Assembly: GCA_023213395.1 (NCBI GenBank)
Contig: CM041465.1
Span: 109,189,741 to 109,253,740 of the forward strand
Direction: 5' to 3'
DNA from: Cycas panzhihuaensis
Lineage: Eukaryota; Cycadophyta
Length of the DNA: 64,000 nucleotides
In this document: in pieces, positions 1 through 13,352 of the stretch
Numbering within the stretch: position 1 is the stretch's first letter
Layout: the number at the start of each line of letters is the position of its first letter
Notes under the pieces: generated by a model
The model's input: the letters and a program-made list of their open reading frames with translations, nothing else
The model's database searches: none
Told to the model about the DNA's origin: nothing
Translations under genes and position numbers: made by a program

Positions 1-308
1 GTAATATGTCATAAGTTCGTAAATATCGTATGCTTCGGATCGAAACAATTTGTCAAGTAGACGGCGATCGCTGGAGCACAAGAATGCAAAAGGTAGTGCG
101 GGATGCGCTTCCTATATTTATTTTTAATTCAAGTGAGAGGTAGAATTTCAAGCCCCTGTACACAAAGTCAATAGAGGAAGGTTTCACGGTGAAATCATAT
201 GCTAAGAAAGTTATTAATTAATTAAATGAATTTAACGGATTGCAAGTTGTGACATCCCATTTTCTTGAAGCTCAGTTAAACCAATTCAATCATAACGCCA
301 CATAATGG

Positions 309-413
309 TATGGACGAATGAACGTCGTCGATATTCGGTGTCGGCCAAGTTTTGGAGTTATAAAACTCCATGGTCGACTAATGAACGTCGTCGATATTTG
401 GTGTAGGCTAGTT
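309..413 (+). repeat. Direct repeat in the pectinesterase promoter
   Basis: Two copies of a ~35-43-bp unit lie 63 bp apart (309-351 and 372-413). Both contain the block ATGAACGTCGTCGATATT (from 318 and from 381) followed by a similar GGTGT-GGC-AGTT tail. The TATA-like site at 359-365 falls between the two cores. The duplication is seen directly; any regulatory role is inference. Confidence 0.75.
359..365 (+). promoter_or_regulatory. Candidate TATA box of the pectinesterase gene
   Basis: TATAAAA lies 107-113 nt upstream of the chosen ATG (472). A transcription start ~30 nt downstream would give a 5' UTR of about 80 nt that includes the second copy of the promoter repeat. A weaker TATATTTA at 113-120 is an alternative. 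Confidence 0.5.
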
Positions 414-471
414 GCCTGCAAGACGAAATAATTTTGAGTTTAGGTTGGAAGAGATCGGGAAGGCTACTGTA

Positions 472-2365
472 ATGGCTTCTGAAATAGTGCTCTTGGCTGT
501 TCTGGTAATCTATGCGGCATCTGTTCAAGTGATCACGAGCGAAACGGTCCTGCGCGGGGATCACAATGCAGCTATCAAATCTGCCTGTGGTGGGACTCTG
601 TATCCGGATCTATGCATGTCCACGGTCTCCGTGCACCCGTTATCGATGCAGGGGGCAAGTTCCAAGGATTTTAGTAGAATTGCTCTGCAGCAGAGCACGA
701 CGGAAGCAGAAAAGGTCTTTGGTCTCTTTTCCCGTCTTCGTGGATGGGCAACGCTGAACAGAGTGCAGCGCGGTGCCATCGAAGACTGCATAGAGCTGTT
801 CGATCTGACGCTGGACGATCTCGACAAATCTCTGTCAAATGTGACCAACTCGGGCGCCACATACTTCAAATGGCGTCAGGCAGCCGACGTGCAGACATGG
901 CTCAGCGCCGCTCTCACAAACCAGGCTACCTGCCTCGACGGACTCGAAAGCGCCGGCGGCAGCGGAATCGTCAAATCAGTTGTGAGCAGCTGCGTTCGTA
1001 ACGTGTCACGGTTGGTCAGTAATTCTCTTGCCATTGTGAAGAACGTGTCCGTCGTGGGAAACAACGGTACGTCGGCTTTCATCAACAGCAAGAACCGGCG
1101 ACTCTTATCGGATCCGTCGAGCGATCGCAAATATAAGATGGAGTCCCACAAAGTTGTGGACGATGAAGAATTCATGTCGCAGTATGGATCGACGGACGAA
1201 GGCGTTCCTTCGTGGTTGTCTGCCGCAGATCGAAGGCTTCTGCTAACCACGGGTAACGATAGCATCAAAGCGGACGCTGTGGTGACCGTGGCAAAGGACG
1301 GCAGTGGGAATTACACGACCATTACAGATGCAATCAATGCCGCCCCAAACAAGAGTGATGACAGATACGTCATCTATGTCACTGCGGGCGTATATCGGGA
1401 ATACATAGAAATTCCCAAGAGAAAGACGAATCTCATGCTGATTGGAGACGGCATCGACTTTACGGTGATCACCGGGAACAGAAGCGTTGTCGATGGCTGG
1501 ACCACCTTCCGCTCTGCAACTTTCGGTACGCTGCCCAGACACTTACTAATTAATGTGTTTGTCGTTAATTGACAAATGCCTGCAAAACTATTCCACCTCC
1601 GTGCTCGCAGATGTAGCCGTCTCCGCTTACGTTTTCGTTAGTTCTGACTAAATATTATACTGTTTGAATGCAGCGGCTGTGGGCCAAGGATTTCTGGCAC
1701 GCGATATAACCTTCGAGAACACGGCGGGTCCCCAGAAGCATCAGGCGGTGGCGCTACGAGTGGGGTCGGATCTATCGGCGTTCTATCGTTGCAGAATCAA
1801 GGGATACCAAGACACCCTCTATGCCCACTCTCTTCGCCAATTTTACAGGGAATGCACCATTTCTGGAACGGTGGATTTCATATTCGGGAACGCCGCTGTG
1901 GTGTTCCAGGGCTGCACACTTCTGGCCAGAAAACCCATGGCGAATCAAAAGAACGTCTTCACGGCTCAAGGTAGAGGCGATCCCAATCAAAACACCGGAA
2001 TTTCCATTCAAAACTGCACCGTCTCTGCAGATTCTGATTTAGTTCCGGTGAAGAGCTCCTTCCCTACTTACCTCGGCAGGCCTTGGAAGCAGTACTCTCG
2101 CACCGTTTACATGCAGTCTTATATAAACGATTTGATCGTTCCCGCTGGTTGGCTTGAATGGTCCGGAGATTTCGCACTGAGCACGTTGTATTACGGGGAA
2201 TATATGAACTCGGGGCCGGGTGCAGCAACTGCAAATCGAGTTGTATGGCCTGGCTATCACGGTGCCATGAACATTTCTGACGCTACAAATTTCACCGTTG
2301 CTGAATTCATCTCTGGAAATTCATGGTTGCCATCCTCAGGCGTGCCCTTCGATGCGGGCTTTTGA
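472..2365 (+). CDS. Pectinesterase with N-terminal inhibitor-like pro-region (PMEI-PME), two exons
   Basis: Exon 1 is 472-1525 and exon 2 is 1674-2365, joined across a phase-1 intron, giving 581 aa, normal for this family. The enzyme de-esterifies homogalacturonan in the cell wall. Residues 1-23 look like a signal peptide. A PMEI-type pro-region follows with its four cysteines (C39, C48, C106, C154). Two RRLL-type subtilase processing motifs lie at about 209 and 254. The catalytic domain runs from ~270 to the end and keeps all five active-site residues: Q375, Q397 and D398 in QDTLY, D419 in DFIFG, and R487 in LGRPW; their spacing equals that of the carrot enzyme (113/135/136/157/225). I start at ATG 472 because it opens the hydrophobic leader; the frame is open upstream to 412 but without an ATG. 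No disabling change is visible. It is the only host gene I recognise here. Confidence 0.95.
1526..1673 (+). other. Intron of the pectinesterase gene
   Basis: The donor is TTCG|GTACG and the acceptor is AATGCAG|CGGCT. Removing these 148 nt joins ...SATF to AAVGQGF, the usual sequence at this place in PMEs, where a single intron of this kind is common. Reading through the intron ends at a TGA about 45 nt inside it. Confidence 0.92.
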
Positions 2366-2436
2366 CAATTTAATCGGTGTATAACATTATTTTGTTTCCA
2401 CGCAGAAATCTATTGATGTATCTTTTCTTTCAAATC

Positions 2437-2442
2437 AATAAA
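2437..2442 (+). terminator. Poly(A) signal AATAAA
   Basis: A canonical AATAAA hexamer lies 72 nt after the pectinesterase stop codon, a normal position for a plant near-upstream element. Confidence 0.65.
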
Positions 2443-2465
2443 ACATTCAGGCTATCACCAGCGCT

Positions 2466-5400
2466 CAAGGAAAGCAGAGCAAGGAGAATAGACTGATATT
2501 TTCCTTCGTTTGTTGGACAACTATATGAGGTTTCATATTTTTGATGCTTCGTATATTTTAACTTTTATTATGTTGTGTATAAATTTGAACCCCTCTTCCC
2601 TCTTCTTGATACACTCGTTAAGAACACTGCACTATGCAATGTAAAGAGTAATGGGGGTTAGGAGACTAGTACTCGTGCGTCTTTCCCGTTTGTCCTTCAC
2701 AAGATTTCCTTGAGCTACACGAGGGGGAGTGGATCTAAGAGGATTGGTCAAAGACTAGTCACCCAAAGAGTAAGAGGGTGACCCTCATGGTAGTGGTCCT
2801 GCAACTACCATTGGTCATGGCCCTAATGTGTATGGAGCATTTTATGTGGGAGAAAATTGCATGTCACGATATTTTAAGGTCAACCTAGTGAAGAAATCTC
2901 TATCGAACAAGTTCTAAGATATCAGACATCGTTTCCAACACACAAAAGAAACAAAATTCTTTTACTAGACTATTTGATATTGATGTCAATTTCAAATATT
3001 AATATATAGGAGGTGTTTCAATATATTATGTACTTATCTCAAGAATTTTAGCTTAGGATATGTTTGTTTCAAAATGCCTACAAGAATGTTTGATCATGAA
3101 ATGCATTAATTTGTGACACTTTAAGCAAAAATAACCATCATATAGTAAAGGCAATATAAATTTATATGATCATTTAGTTTTATAGAATATTGTAATTATC
3201 CATTCAACTATAATATATAAGCAATTTGTATTATAAGGTCTAACATCTTCTTTCTTGTCAAAAGTAGTGTTATATATATATATATACAGACAGATGGAGA
3301 GATATAATTTGCAGTGAAACCTATTTGAGCTTGGATTAACGTGACATTTTATCTCATGATCAAAACTTTTATCATTTTTTTTCTTAATTGCATTTTTATA
3401 CATGCCATTAATATTAAAGAATTTACATCCATATTAAATATAAATATAATTGAACTTGCAATAAAATTATAATCATTAAGTTGTGCTTGTTCTCACTATG
3501 GGTATTTGATAAGATTTTCATTAATAACATTCTCATGTTTAATCCAAGAGTGGCACATACATAAAGTAAATCCATTTAATATTAATCATGTCCTTTTTAA
3601 GAAGGATAGATCATGTGAATCTAAATTTATACCTAAATAATAAATTCATAGTTACTTTTTGCCTAATGTCTAATCATTTTATCATATGCTTATGTATCCT
3701 CTACCATGAATTCCCTATTATATAGCATTTAATACTCAAAATTATCCTTAACCAAAAGCTATAGTGTACCCTCCACCATGCCTCTTATATTGCAAAAGGG
3801 AGAGTAAGGATAAAATAGAAATATAATATCCTTGTTAATTTGTATTGATTGCTTACATTTTAACAAGATAACTATGGAGGCACTTGAAAATCTAATATGA
3901 ATCAATTTCTTAATAATATAATAATTTATTTACATAACACCTTTAATTTTTAAATATCATCCAACTCTACAATTTAATAAACTCTAATCCATAAAACATT
4001 GTAATATGCCAAATATACTAATAATTTTTACACAATGTGTATAACATTCTAGGTGAGGACATTACTAATGATTCCATATCAATCCAAGTAGTAAAGAGTG
4101 AGCAGATTTAGTGACATATATGTATTTATAATTTCTAATAGCCTTAAATATATGTCACCCTCAAAAGGGGTAAGTATTCATATATAAGAACACATGTCAA
4201 TTGTCATCATTAATACAGATGTCTAAGATGTGCCCATGGAATATATGAAAGTAATTAGCTTAATTAATAAAATATGCTAAAAAAAATCTATTCAAAATGC
4301 ATCAAAGAGATAAAATATTTATTTAATGATATACTAATAGTTCTTATCATTATAAGATGATCGTTTTATTAGTTATTTTCTAAGTATTATCTCTTGAATT
4401 TGAATATAAGATTCTCTTTTAAAAAATAAATTCTAAGGAATAATCACATTTCTAATTTCGTTGGAGTAATAAAATAATCAGTTTTATGAATATCAATGTA
4501 ATGCTTAATTAGTGACCAAGTGGTCAAAGTTATCATTGGTTGATGTAAAAGGCTTTTCACACATATGATGTAATTGGTTAATACATTTGCGTGACATGAT
4601 TCATCTATACATGAGGTGATGAACTTATAAATATATACGCACACCGTTTAAACATTTAAGATGAAATGAACTAATGCTAAGAGTTATGCTCTACCCTTCC
4701 CAATGGTTTTTTCCATCTTAGGTTTTTCATGCATGTTATCTTTCTTTTGTGATTGTTATGCTATATTCATGTGTATGCATTTCACTGATTATGCTTTAAT
4801 ATTTATCATAAACACCTCATGAATGTTTATGTTTCATTATTGTTCATTATAATTTCATATTAACAAATGTTTCACACATCTTCTACTTCATGATGTACTT
4901 CAATATATTATTCTATGCAATAAATTTTAACACTTTTACTTCAAAATAGTAAAATATCCCATCTTAGTCTATAAGATAAATAAAATTTTAAATTTAAGTT
5001 ATTTAAGTTTTTTTTTAGTCTCTTACATTTCTATGTTATTAATTAAACTAGGAAAAATATTATATTTTTTGCATTAATAGTTGTTATCTACTACCTTAAA
5101 TCTGAAACCTATTAGACAATGGTTTTGAATTATTTATCTAATTATATACATATTAAATCATTCAACTGTCATAATATAATTTTGTACTTCATTAATGCCA
5201 TTAATCTAAATAATATTGGGATCTACTATATTTAATTATTTTAAATATATTGGCCAAACAAAAATAATATAAGTCACACATATTTGGTTAATCGGTTATA
5301 AACAATAATAACTTCTTAATTAGTTAAAAAAATTATATAAAAGCAATATTGGTAATATGATATGAATAATTAGTAAATAGATAAAATATTACTAATACAA

Positions 5401-6719
5401 AATTTAGGCTTGCCTACTTAGATAGATAGAAAGAATAAGAGTAAATATTATGCCATGGATGCATAGTAATAGATATTAATAGATTTCTAATGCATTTAAC
5501 ATGTAAATACTTGCCAAAATTTATTAAGAGAATATAAACATATAGATATATAAGATACATCTCCTAGGATATATAATATCAAATAACATGTTGAAGACAC
5601 CAATATGGAATAAGTGTGTTTATAATACATTTAGAAATATTTTATGAAATTTATAGTTAAATATATTTCAAAATAATATGTTTATTTTTCCTTGCCAAAG
5701 AAGCACTGCTTGTTAATATTATATTTAACATTATGATAATAACTAATCGAAATAAAGAATCATATGTACTTACACAAAGTATCACACATGGGGATGTTAA
5801 ATCAATCTAAAAATAGGTTGTGGGTTAATTTAATACCAAAACTATTATTTAAATAGGTGGTAGTTTAAATCTCAAACATGGGCAATGTCTCATGTGCTTT
5901 TCTTTGGGAACTTCAATATTAAGATTATATTTAAGATGATAAGTTATTTGAGTCACTTATATTAAAATAATATTAGCCAATGTATATCTCATACTAAAGG
6001 TGTACTTTATTAACAATTAAATTTAAATTACACAAAAATATAAACTAAGCATCGATGGTATAATCCATCATGAATCTATTAAATGTGAAGTTTATATGAG
6101 CAATTAGTTTAATAGACAAAGTAAATGTTTATATTAATCCATGAAATTATATTGGTTATAAGTGTAGGTTATAGAGCATCTCCATCTTTCATAACATAGA
6201 GCTAAAATGGATAAGTATAAAGCCATGGTCCTTATTTAATCTTTTGGGGTCAAGATCTCTCTTACATAGTCCTTTTTATTCCTTTAAAATTTAATTATCC
6301 TTTTATCCATTTCTACTAAAGAAAGTCCTTTCTTTCTCCTTTCTATTTGACTTGTTACTCTACTAATCATTTCAAGTAATGGTCTTTTGATTTATTAGTC
6401 ATTATTCATTATAATTTTGGTTATGGTGTGTTCAGGTTTTAGTGAAAAGCTATTGATGTTTATGTCAATGGTTATTGGTTGGCTTGTTATTGGCTTTCTA
6501 GTTATGGGTTCTTAGTCACCCTCTTTTATCATAGTTCATTAGCCTTTCAGTCACTAGTTACTTAAACTTTAATCAGTAGTTATTAGCTTACTAACTACTA
6601 GTCATTAAATTACTAGTTGTTGGTTAGTTAGACTCTAATAGTTAGCCTTCTCTTATTGTTCTTCTTTATCTATACCTTCTTCCTTTTTCAATTTATATTA
6701 TGCCTTCCTTCCATAGGAA
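2466..6719. other. AT-rich spacer without recognisable genes
   Basis: The region is strongly AT-rich, with a short TA run at about 3271-3286 and no frame of convincing length or family. 2600-2900 is richer in GC and might be an old repeat remnant, but I cannot name it. Confidence 0.6.
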
Positions 6720-7560
6720 TGATGGTCCCCATCATTTTATTTTGAATTTTGAGAAAGTCCTTCTTGAGCCACTTCCTTATGCACCATTTACTAAATTAGG
6801 GTAATTGGCATATGTTATTGATCTCAAAGAGTTTTAGTGATCTTTGTTGAGTCATCCTTTAATTTACTTAAAGGATATTATCTATATTTAAGATTAGTAT
6901 CTTCTAGAATGAGTCCTTTTAGTAAAGGTAAGACTACCTCATCTTCTTCTTTATCTAATATTTAAGGGTCATATAATTTGAAACTATTTACATTAATCCC
7001 TATATGGGGTGGTAAATTAAACTTGGAGGCATTACTTTTGACTTTTTTATTATCTTGAAGGGTCCATATCTTATGTATCATATCCTCAAGTTCTTCCGAA
7101 TGAAATGCTCATTTGGCAAATGAAATTATACTTGATCACTCACTTAGAAGTCATATTCTTTTCTATATAAGGCATACCTACCCTTATATTTCTATTGATT
7201 CTTTAATAATATGTGGCATATTTACATTTAGATTTTCTTAATATGCCCTAATAATATGTATGCCTTTTATTGAGCCCTTTTAAAATATTTGGTAAAGCAT
7301 TGATGTGCTGCTAACTCCATTAGAGAGTTTAGTTTAAAACGCATATAGGATTTAAATAATGATTTTTGTATTAAGCTTTAAACTACTTGATTGTAACTAT
7401 GCTTAATATAGGGAATAGTTTAATCTCATGTTTTTAAATGATTATGATTATAGATCCTAATTAGTTGCACCATCATTTTATTTACCATCTTTAACTACTT
7501 GTTAGTTTAAGGGTGGAAAGGAGTGCTTCTATTTAGTTTAGTATCTATTAATGTACATAC
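6720..7560 (-). pseudogene. Decayed Ty3/gypsy integrase C-terminal fragment
   Basis: On the - strand the stretch reads like the end of a Ty3/gypsy polyprotein. A RYGPFKIIKK segment at about 7040-7075 is the GPF motif of the integrase C-terminal module. After a frameshift come FNLPPHIG, FKLYDP and an acidic DKEEDEVVLP stretch. The same order (RYGPFKILRK, LDLPPYM, LKLFEP, acidic tail) occurs in the nested element at 30,270-30,420, which supports the assignment. The fragment is full of stops and frameshifts and ends where the LINE begins at 7576. No LTR is visible. Confidence 0.5.
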
Positions 7561-7575
7561 TATAGTTTAGAATTT

Positions 7576-7595
7576 GCTAAGAAATCTTTTATCAT
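7576..7595. repeat. Candidate LINE target-site duplication, 3' side
   Basis: GCTAAGAAATCTTTTATCAT matches 13,918-13,938 with two substitutions and one inserted base. It lies directly beside the T-rich tract at 7594-7606, which is the poly(A) tail of a - strand LINE. Confidence 0.5.
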
Positions 7596-7779
7596 TTTTG
7601 TTTTTTGGTATGGTTTAACTAGTTGTGGAGATTAAAAGGAGCCTCAATCCCTTTACAAAAATTTCCAAGGTGGCTCCTCATGTCTGTTATGGCAAGCCCA
7701 TGGCCTAGCTCCATAGTATGCAACCAAACCTAAAAACCTAACTAGCCCACCCTTGCCATGACAAGCCTAGTGGCTGGCT

Positions 7780-10700
7780 TTAAATACCTGCTATAGTATT
7801 TCCCTCTTGATCTTTCCTAACTAGACCCATGACCTCCTCAAGAATCCCATCCCTCTAATCTTCATTCTTTCTAAGTTGGACCCCCTAATTAGCTAGGCTA
7901 TTAGCAACTCCATTTCCTTCCCTATATATATGGGTCACTTGGATATTTTCTCTCCTTTGTAGAGACTCCCTTGCATCATTAATCATAGTATTGTACCTTT
8001 AATCTACCTCTACTTTACCTCTAATTAGTTTAATTACATTCAACGAGTCCCCTTCTAAAATTACTCTAAGGGATCTCTCTTTGTCTATTATATCCACAAC
8101 TTTGCATATCACCTTTAACTCAGTGTAATGATTAGTTTGATCCCCATAATATTTTGCGTAGGCCTAGATCACCTTCCCTGTGATATCTCTATAGACCCCA
8201 CCACCTCCTGCCTTGCCAGGATTACCTTTCGTTGTACCATCAAAATTTACTTTCACCTATCCTTCTAGGGAGGGCTCCATTTACATTGTCTTTTCAATCT
8301 ATTATTTATCTATGGGATCCTAATCCCCTATTTTTCCAAGATCTTCCTTTCCTTAGAGGGAATGGAATTTTCTTCTTTAACCTTTAGGGTCTCTCTCACC
8401 CTTGCCAGAATCATCCCAAAAAGTTTTGTTTCACCCAGTTGCTTTTCTTAAAAAATTCTTCTATTCCTCTCTTTCCATAAATTTCACATCATCATGGGCA
8501 AAAAAGTACCCCACAGGAATCTCAAGGATCTACACTTAAAAGGATATATCTAGGAGATGGCAATTTCCTTCACACCGTACCTGGGAGGATATGATCCACT
8601 CTAAAAAACTTCCATGTCAACTTCCACACTTCCCTAGAATAAGCATAGTGTAATACAAGGTGGTCTAGGGATTCCTCCTCTTCCCAGCACAAGATACATC
8701 TGTTCACCAATGCGATCCCCCTTTTCTTAACTTTTCCAAAGTTAAGATTTTATTCTTGAGATAAAGCCACTAAAAGATAGCCACCTTTTGGATTAACCCC
8801 ATTTTGTAAACTCCTCTTAATATTTTATCTTCAGTAATACCCTTTTCCATAATTTGAAATAGGTAGCCTATCTTAATCGAGTACTCCCTAGATGAGGAAG
8901 ATAACCAAATTGGGGAGTCCTCTTTCAGGAACCTATGTATGTAAATTTTTGATCGCTTGCTCCTGAGGGCTCTAGTTTGGTTCCCACTAACGAGCTGAGA
9001 AGGCATATCTTCAAAACATCTCCAATTCTTTGAAACCCCTTGTCTTGCCAATAATCTTTTACGTTTCTTTCATATAACTCTTCACATATACTTTATAACA
9101 GACTATAGATTAATCTCTTATTTAGCTAAGGTTGGCTGCACCAGAGATCATCCCAGAAATTTATCAAGTTACCATTGCACTCTCGACCCATCATCTTCCT
9201 CGCAAAGCATAAACTCATCCATATCATAGATCCCTGTTTTCTGGGAATGTTGTCCTTTGGGTACTATTTTCCTTTAAGATACTTTTAAGCAGTTATTTTA
9301 TACTTAGGTCTCTTATCTACCTTGGTCAGACTCCACGCCAACTTAGCTACTAAAGCCCTGTTAAAATAAACTATTTCTTTTACATTTCACCCACCTTCCC
9401 ACTTAGGGAGACAAACGTTTCCGTAGGACACAAGGTGGATTCTATCCCTTTCCTCCACCCTGCTCCATAAAAACCTCTTATGAATGGACTCAAGGACATT
9501 AATGACCTTCGTTGGGCATTTAAACAAGGACATCATATAATTTGGGATACTTTGAAAGGATGCCACTTATAGCTGTAGCTTCCCTGCTTAGCTTAAAACG
9601 GCCCTCTTCCACCCTGCTAGCTTCCTTTGAACCCTATTGATAATCAGATTCTGCATGTCTTTCTCTATTATACTAACGAAAAGAGGCATTCTAAGGTAGA
9701 TAGTAGGTAGTTTCCAAATTGGCATCTCTAAGGTCCTACTAATAACCCTCTAAACTCTCTTGAAGGTGTTCAGGAAAAATATACTACTCTTGTTGAGGTT
9801 TATCTTCTGATTCATTGCTACCTTAAACCTCATAAGCTCATCCTTAATAGATCTACCCTCTTTTATGGAGGCTCTTCCTAATAAAATGTTGTCATCCATA
9901 AAGCATTAGTGAACTATATTCTCCATACCCAATGTGGCCTTTAGGCCCACTATCCTTCCCATCCTCTTGGCCTCCTCCAAAGACCTTCCCAACAAGTTAG
10001 CCATAATAATAAATAGATACAAGCTGAGGGGATCCCCTTATCTTAAGCCTCTAAACCTTAGAAAAATAGTTGTTGATGTTTTATTAACTATCACTTAGAA
10101 CTTTGACTTTGAAATATAATTATTTATCTATTTCTCCTATTGCTCTCCAAAGTCGAATGGTCTAATACATTCCTTTAACTAGTCCCATGAAACCCTATCA
10201 TAAGACTTGGATAGGTTAATTTTTACAATCATACCCACCTCCTTCCTTTAAGAGATTGAGTGAATCATTTTGTGGACTGCAATAATTCCATATATGATCT
10301 ATTTGCCCTTAATAAACCCATCTTAATTAGGCACTATGATCTGGGGGAAGAGTTTCTTAAGCCTATTAGCCAAGATCTTGACCAAAATTTTGTATTTTAC
10401 ATTACAGAGGTTGGTTCATCTAAATTCCTCCAACCTTTTTTTCTCTCCTGTCATTGGAAATAGGACCAAAAATATGGCCTTCCATTCCTCATAAATCTTC
10501 CCATTCTTGTGAAATTCCCTGATGACCTCAAGAAGGTCCTCCTTAATGATATCCTAGTACTCTTGGAAAAAGCCTAGAGGGAAACCATATGGTCCTAGAT
10601 CTTTCTCTCTCTTCATACAAAATACCACATTTTTGACCTCTTCCATTGAGAAGGGAGCCTCCAGGGCTTTGTTCATGTCTTCCCCTACCTTTTCGGGGAT

Positions 10701-11979
10701 CAAATCCATTAGGTCTCTTCTAGCCTCCTCATCTAAACACCCTGGTTCATTATATAAATCCTTAAAATATTCCACTGCAACCTCCTTCATAACACTCTAC
10801 TCCATTACATTGTCACCCTTTTTATTTACTAGAACCTTAATCTAGTTACAAGTCTTATGCTTCAGGGTTCTTATATGAAAGAACTTCGTGTTTCTATCCC
10901 CCTTTGCTAGCCATAGGGCCCTAGATTTCCATCTCTAATGGATTTCCTCTTTTGACAAGAGGTCCTCTAGGTTGGAGAGTAGGCTCCTCTCTTATTGGTC
11001 TATAGATTAAGGCCTTCCTTCCTCCTAAATTTTTAACTCTAACCCCTTTATATCTTCTACAATTTGGTTCTTTATTGCAAAGATATTCCCATAGGAGATT
11101 TTGTTCCAATATTTCACCTGATACTTTACCTAATTTAACTTTTTAAAGAACCTTAACATTGTGCAAACTCCTACTAAAATCTTCTACCATTCTTTGATCA
11201 TATCCCATAGGCCTAGATCTTTGGTCCACATTAGATCAAAATGAAAAGGGGCCCCCATGTGCCTCTTATTGTCATCAAACCCTAGCACCAAAGGTGAATG
11301 GTCTGAGACTGACTTTGATAGGGCTTCTAATATTATGTTGTTATACTGACTAGCCCATGTGTAATTTATTTAGGACTCTATCGAGTCTGACCTAGATATG
11401 AAAACCTCCTAACCTCCTATTAGTCTAGGTAAACTTTAGACCTCTAAGAGAGATGTCCATTAGACACCTGTTCTATATGAACTCACTCAAATCCACCATG
11501 CTTTTAGTCCATCCCCCCTATCCTCTTTTCTTCTCCTCAAGGGACAAGGTGGTGTTAAAATCACCTGCAATTACCCATGGGCCACTCTAGTCTTTATGGG
11601 CCTCCAATAGCCTATCCCACAAGAATTTCCTCCCTTCCTATGTTAGGGGAGCATATACATTCGATATCAACCATTTCAGGTTTGATTTCCTATAGATCAT
11701 CTAATATGAGATGAAATGGTTCTCAGAGAGGTAGAGCTCTCCCTCCCACCCTCTTGGGTTCTACATTAAAGTAATCTCGCATGAGCCCCTACATCCATCC
11801 ACAGTAATCATCTTAGCCCTCCTCCATACTTTAATCTTAATATTATCTCTATTCTCAGCTTCTAATTTGGTCTCCTAAAGTGGGAAGATATCCAAATCCA
11901 GATGAGAATGAAGTTCTCTAGCCATTCTATATTTTGATGAGGCATTTATTCCCCCAATATTCTAGGATGCGAGCTTCAT
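7780..11979 (-). pseudogene. LINE ORF2: endonuclease-reverse transcriptase-RNase H
   Basis: The start ATG is at 11,979. The endonuclease (11,979 to ~11,280) shows NIGG, the ETK motif, VYAP, IAGDFN and SDHSPL. The reverse transcriptase (~10,900-9400) shows DLYNEPG, NLSKSYDRVSWD (~10,190-10,230), GLRQGDPLSPYLF and the catalytic FMDD at 9891-9902. A zf-RVT-like region with RCILC...HLVLHY lies at ~8690-8770. The C-terminal RNase H (8257 to ~7780) has NFDG, YTEL and EGDS, the D-E-D residues. All ten in-frame stops in the endonuclease part are TAG where the family expects Trp or Gln. Frameshifts lie near 11,340 and between 9890 and 9051. In life it would nick target DNA and copy the LINE RNA there. 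Confidence 0.85.
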
Positions 11980-12009
11980 ATTAGCATCACTACCCACACC
12001 CATTTCCCT

Positions 12010-13352
12010 CATAATCTCTTACTTCTTAATATGGGTCCCTAACCTTGTCCATCTCTTAGGGTTCTCTGGCTGCCTTAGTCAATCTATAGGGATGCCTCCC
12101 TTTCATGTAACACCTTATGTAAGGGCCTCCCAGGTCTCTTCTCACTTTCAAAATCTAGTCCTTTTCCTTGTTCTAGCTCTTTAGGGTCCTCTTGAATCCC
12201 CTTTCCCCTAATTTTCCAGACCTTCTCTAGTCTCCCTTGCTCCTCTTATCTAGCAAGGCATGCCAACTCTTCCATTTAGGTGGCCTCCTTTTCTGTTGTT
12301 AGAATCTATTCTTCCTTATCCAGATGTGGAATCTCATTCATTTGGTTTTAGGTGGGATCTATAGGGGGTCACATTTTAACTCCCTCCTTGTCTTTTATCT
12401 CCCCTTCCTTTAAAAAGGTATCCTCCTCCTCCAAATTTAACTCTTGTCCTACTTTAATTAGAGGCTTTTCATCCTGCTTGAAATCTTCCATATTTTCTAA
12501 GGGACCCCCTAGATATCGCCCACTCCCTTCTCTTCCTCATAGAGTACTAGGGGTTCTTCTCTTAGTTCTCTTGGGTACTTAGGGGTAGATGTTCCATTTC
12601 CTTACACTTTAAGCATCTCATACTTTCAAGTTTATAAATCAGTTTCTGGTTTTTGTACCATCCTGCTCCCTCAATTTTCACTTGATCAGGGATGGGTTTA
12701 TCTGTTATAGCCATAATGTAAAGTCTAGCATTTACTAGCCTACTCCTATTCTTGTGGCTGAATCAATTGCTATGAGAGGTCATATAACCTTTGTAATTAC
12801 GTTTATGACATCTAAGTCCTAAACTTGTAATGGAAAACCTGACAATTGGATCTAAATAGGAATTTGCTTTACAGAGCCCTCAACTAGATCAAAATCTGGG
12901 TGCCACTTTTCTATCAAAACTATCTTCCTCCCTATCATCCAAGGTGACTTTAATAAAATGCTCACCATATCCTCTTTAAACATAAATTTAAAAAGTGTGC
13001 ATCCTCTTGGGAGCACGATGACCTCAACTGGGCCTTTTAATTTCTATCTATATCCTACCCATTTTCTTATGGAGTCCACACCATGTTTAAGGCTTAGAAA
13101 ACACCCAACTAGACAATTCTCCTAATGTTTCTCTATTCAATCTGATAACCTCTTAGGAACTGAGATTCTAATTAAGTCCTCATCTATAACATGGTTTATT
13201 TTCAATGATTCCTCGTCTTCACTCTATAAAGCCTCTAAGTATGATTTCCCTTTGGATGGTGTATGAGTCAGGTTAGGATTTGAGATCTAGTTTTACATAT
13301 GGTTCAAAACCTTATTTTTGTCCATGTTCAAGAGACAAGACTCTTCTTTCAT
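12010..13352 (-). pseudogene. LINE ORF1: nucleic-acid-binding protein (DUF4283 type)
   Basis: From an ATG at 13,352 the - strand reads a DUF4283-like domain (about 13,190-12,760): VLPRGCTLFKF, EKWHPDF, then IQLSGFPLQV at a site where the family has W-x-R/Q-L-x-G-x-P. After a frameshift near 12,745 comes MRCLKCKEMEH, a CX2CX4H knuckle (~12,600-12,630), and then an acidic tail to about 12,010. Such ORF1 proteins coat plant L1 RNA. At least five internal stops are present, mostly TAG. ORF2 follows within ~30 nt of the end. Confidence 0.75.

Noticed and set aside
412-471. Extension of the pectinesterase frame upstream of ATG 472
   Set aside because: The frame is open but starts at TTG, has no ATG, and lies in the probable 5' UTR. 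The signal peptide begins properly at 472.
1526-1572. Pectinesterase reading through past 1525
   Set aside because: This is intron sequence. The catalytic domain resumes in register at 1674.
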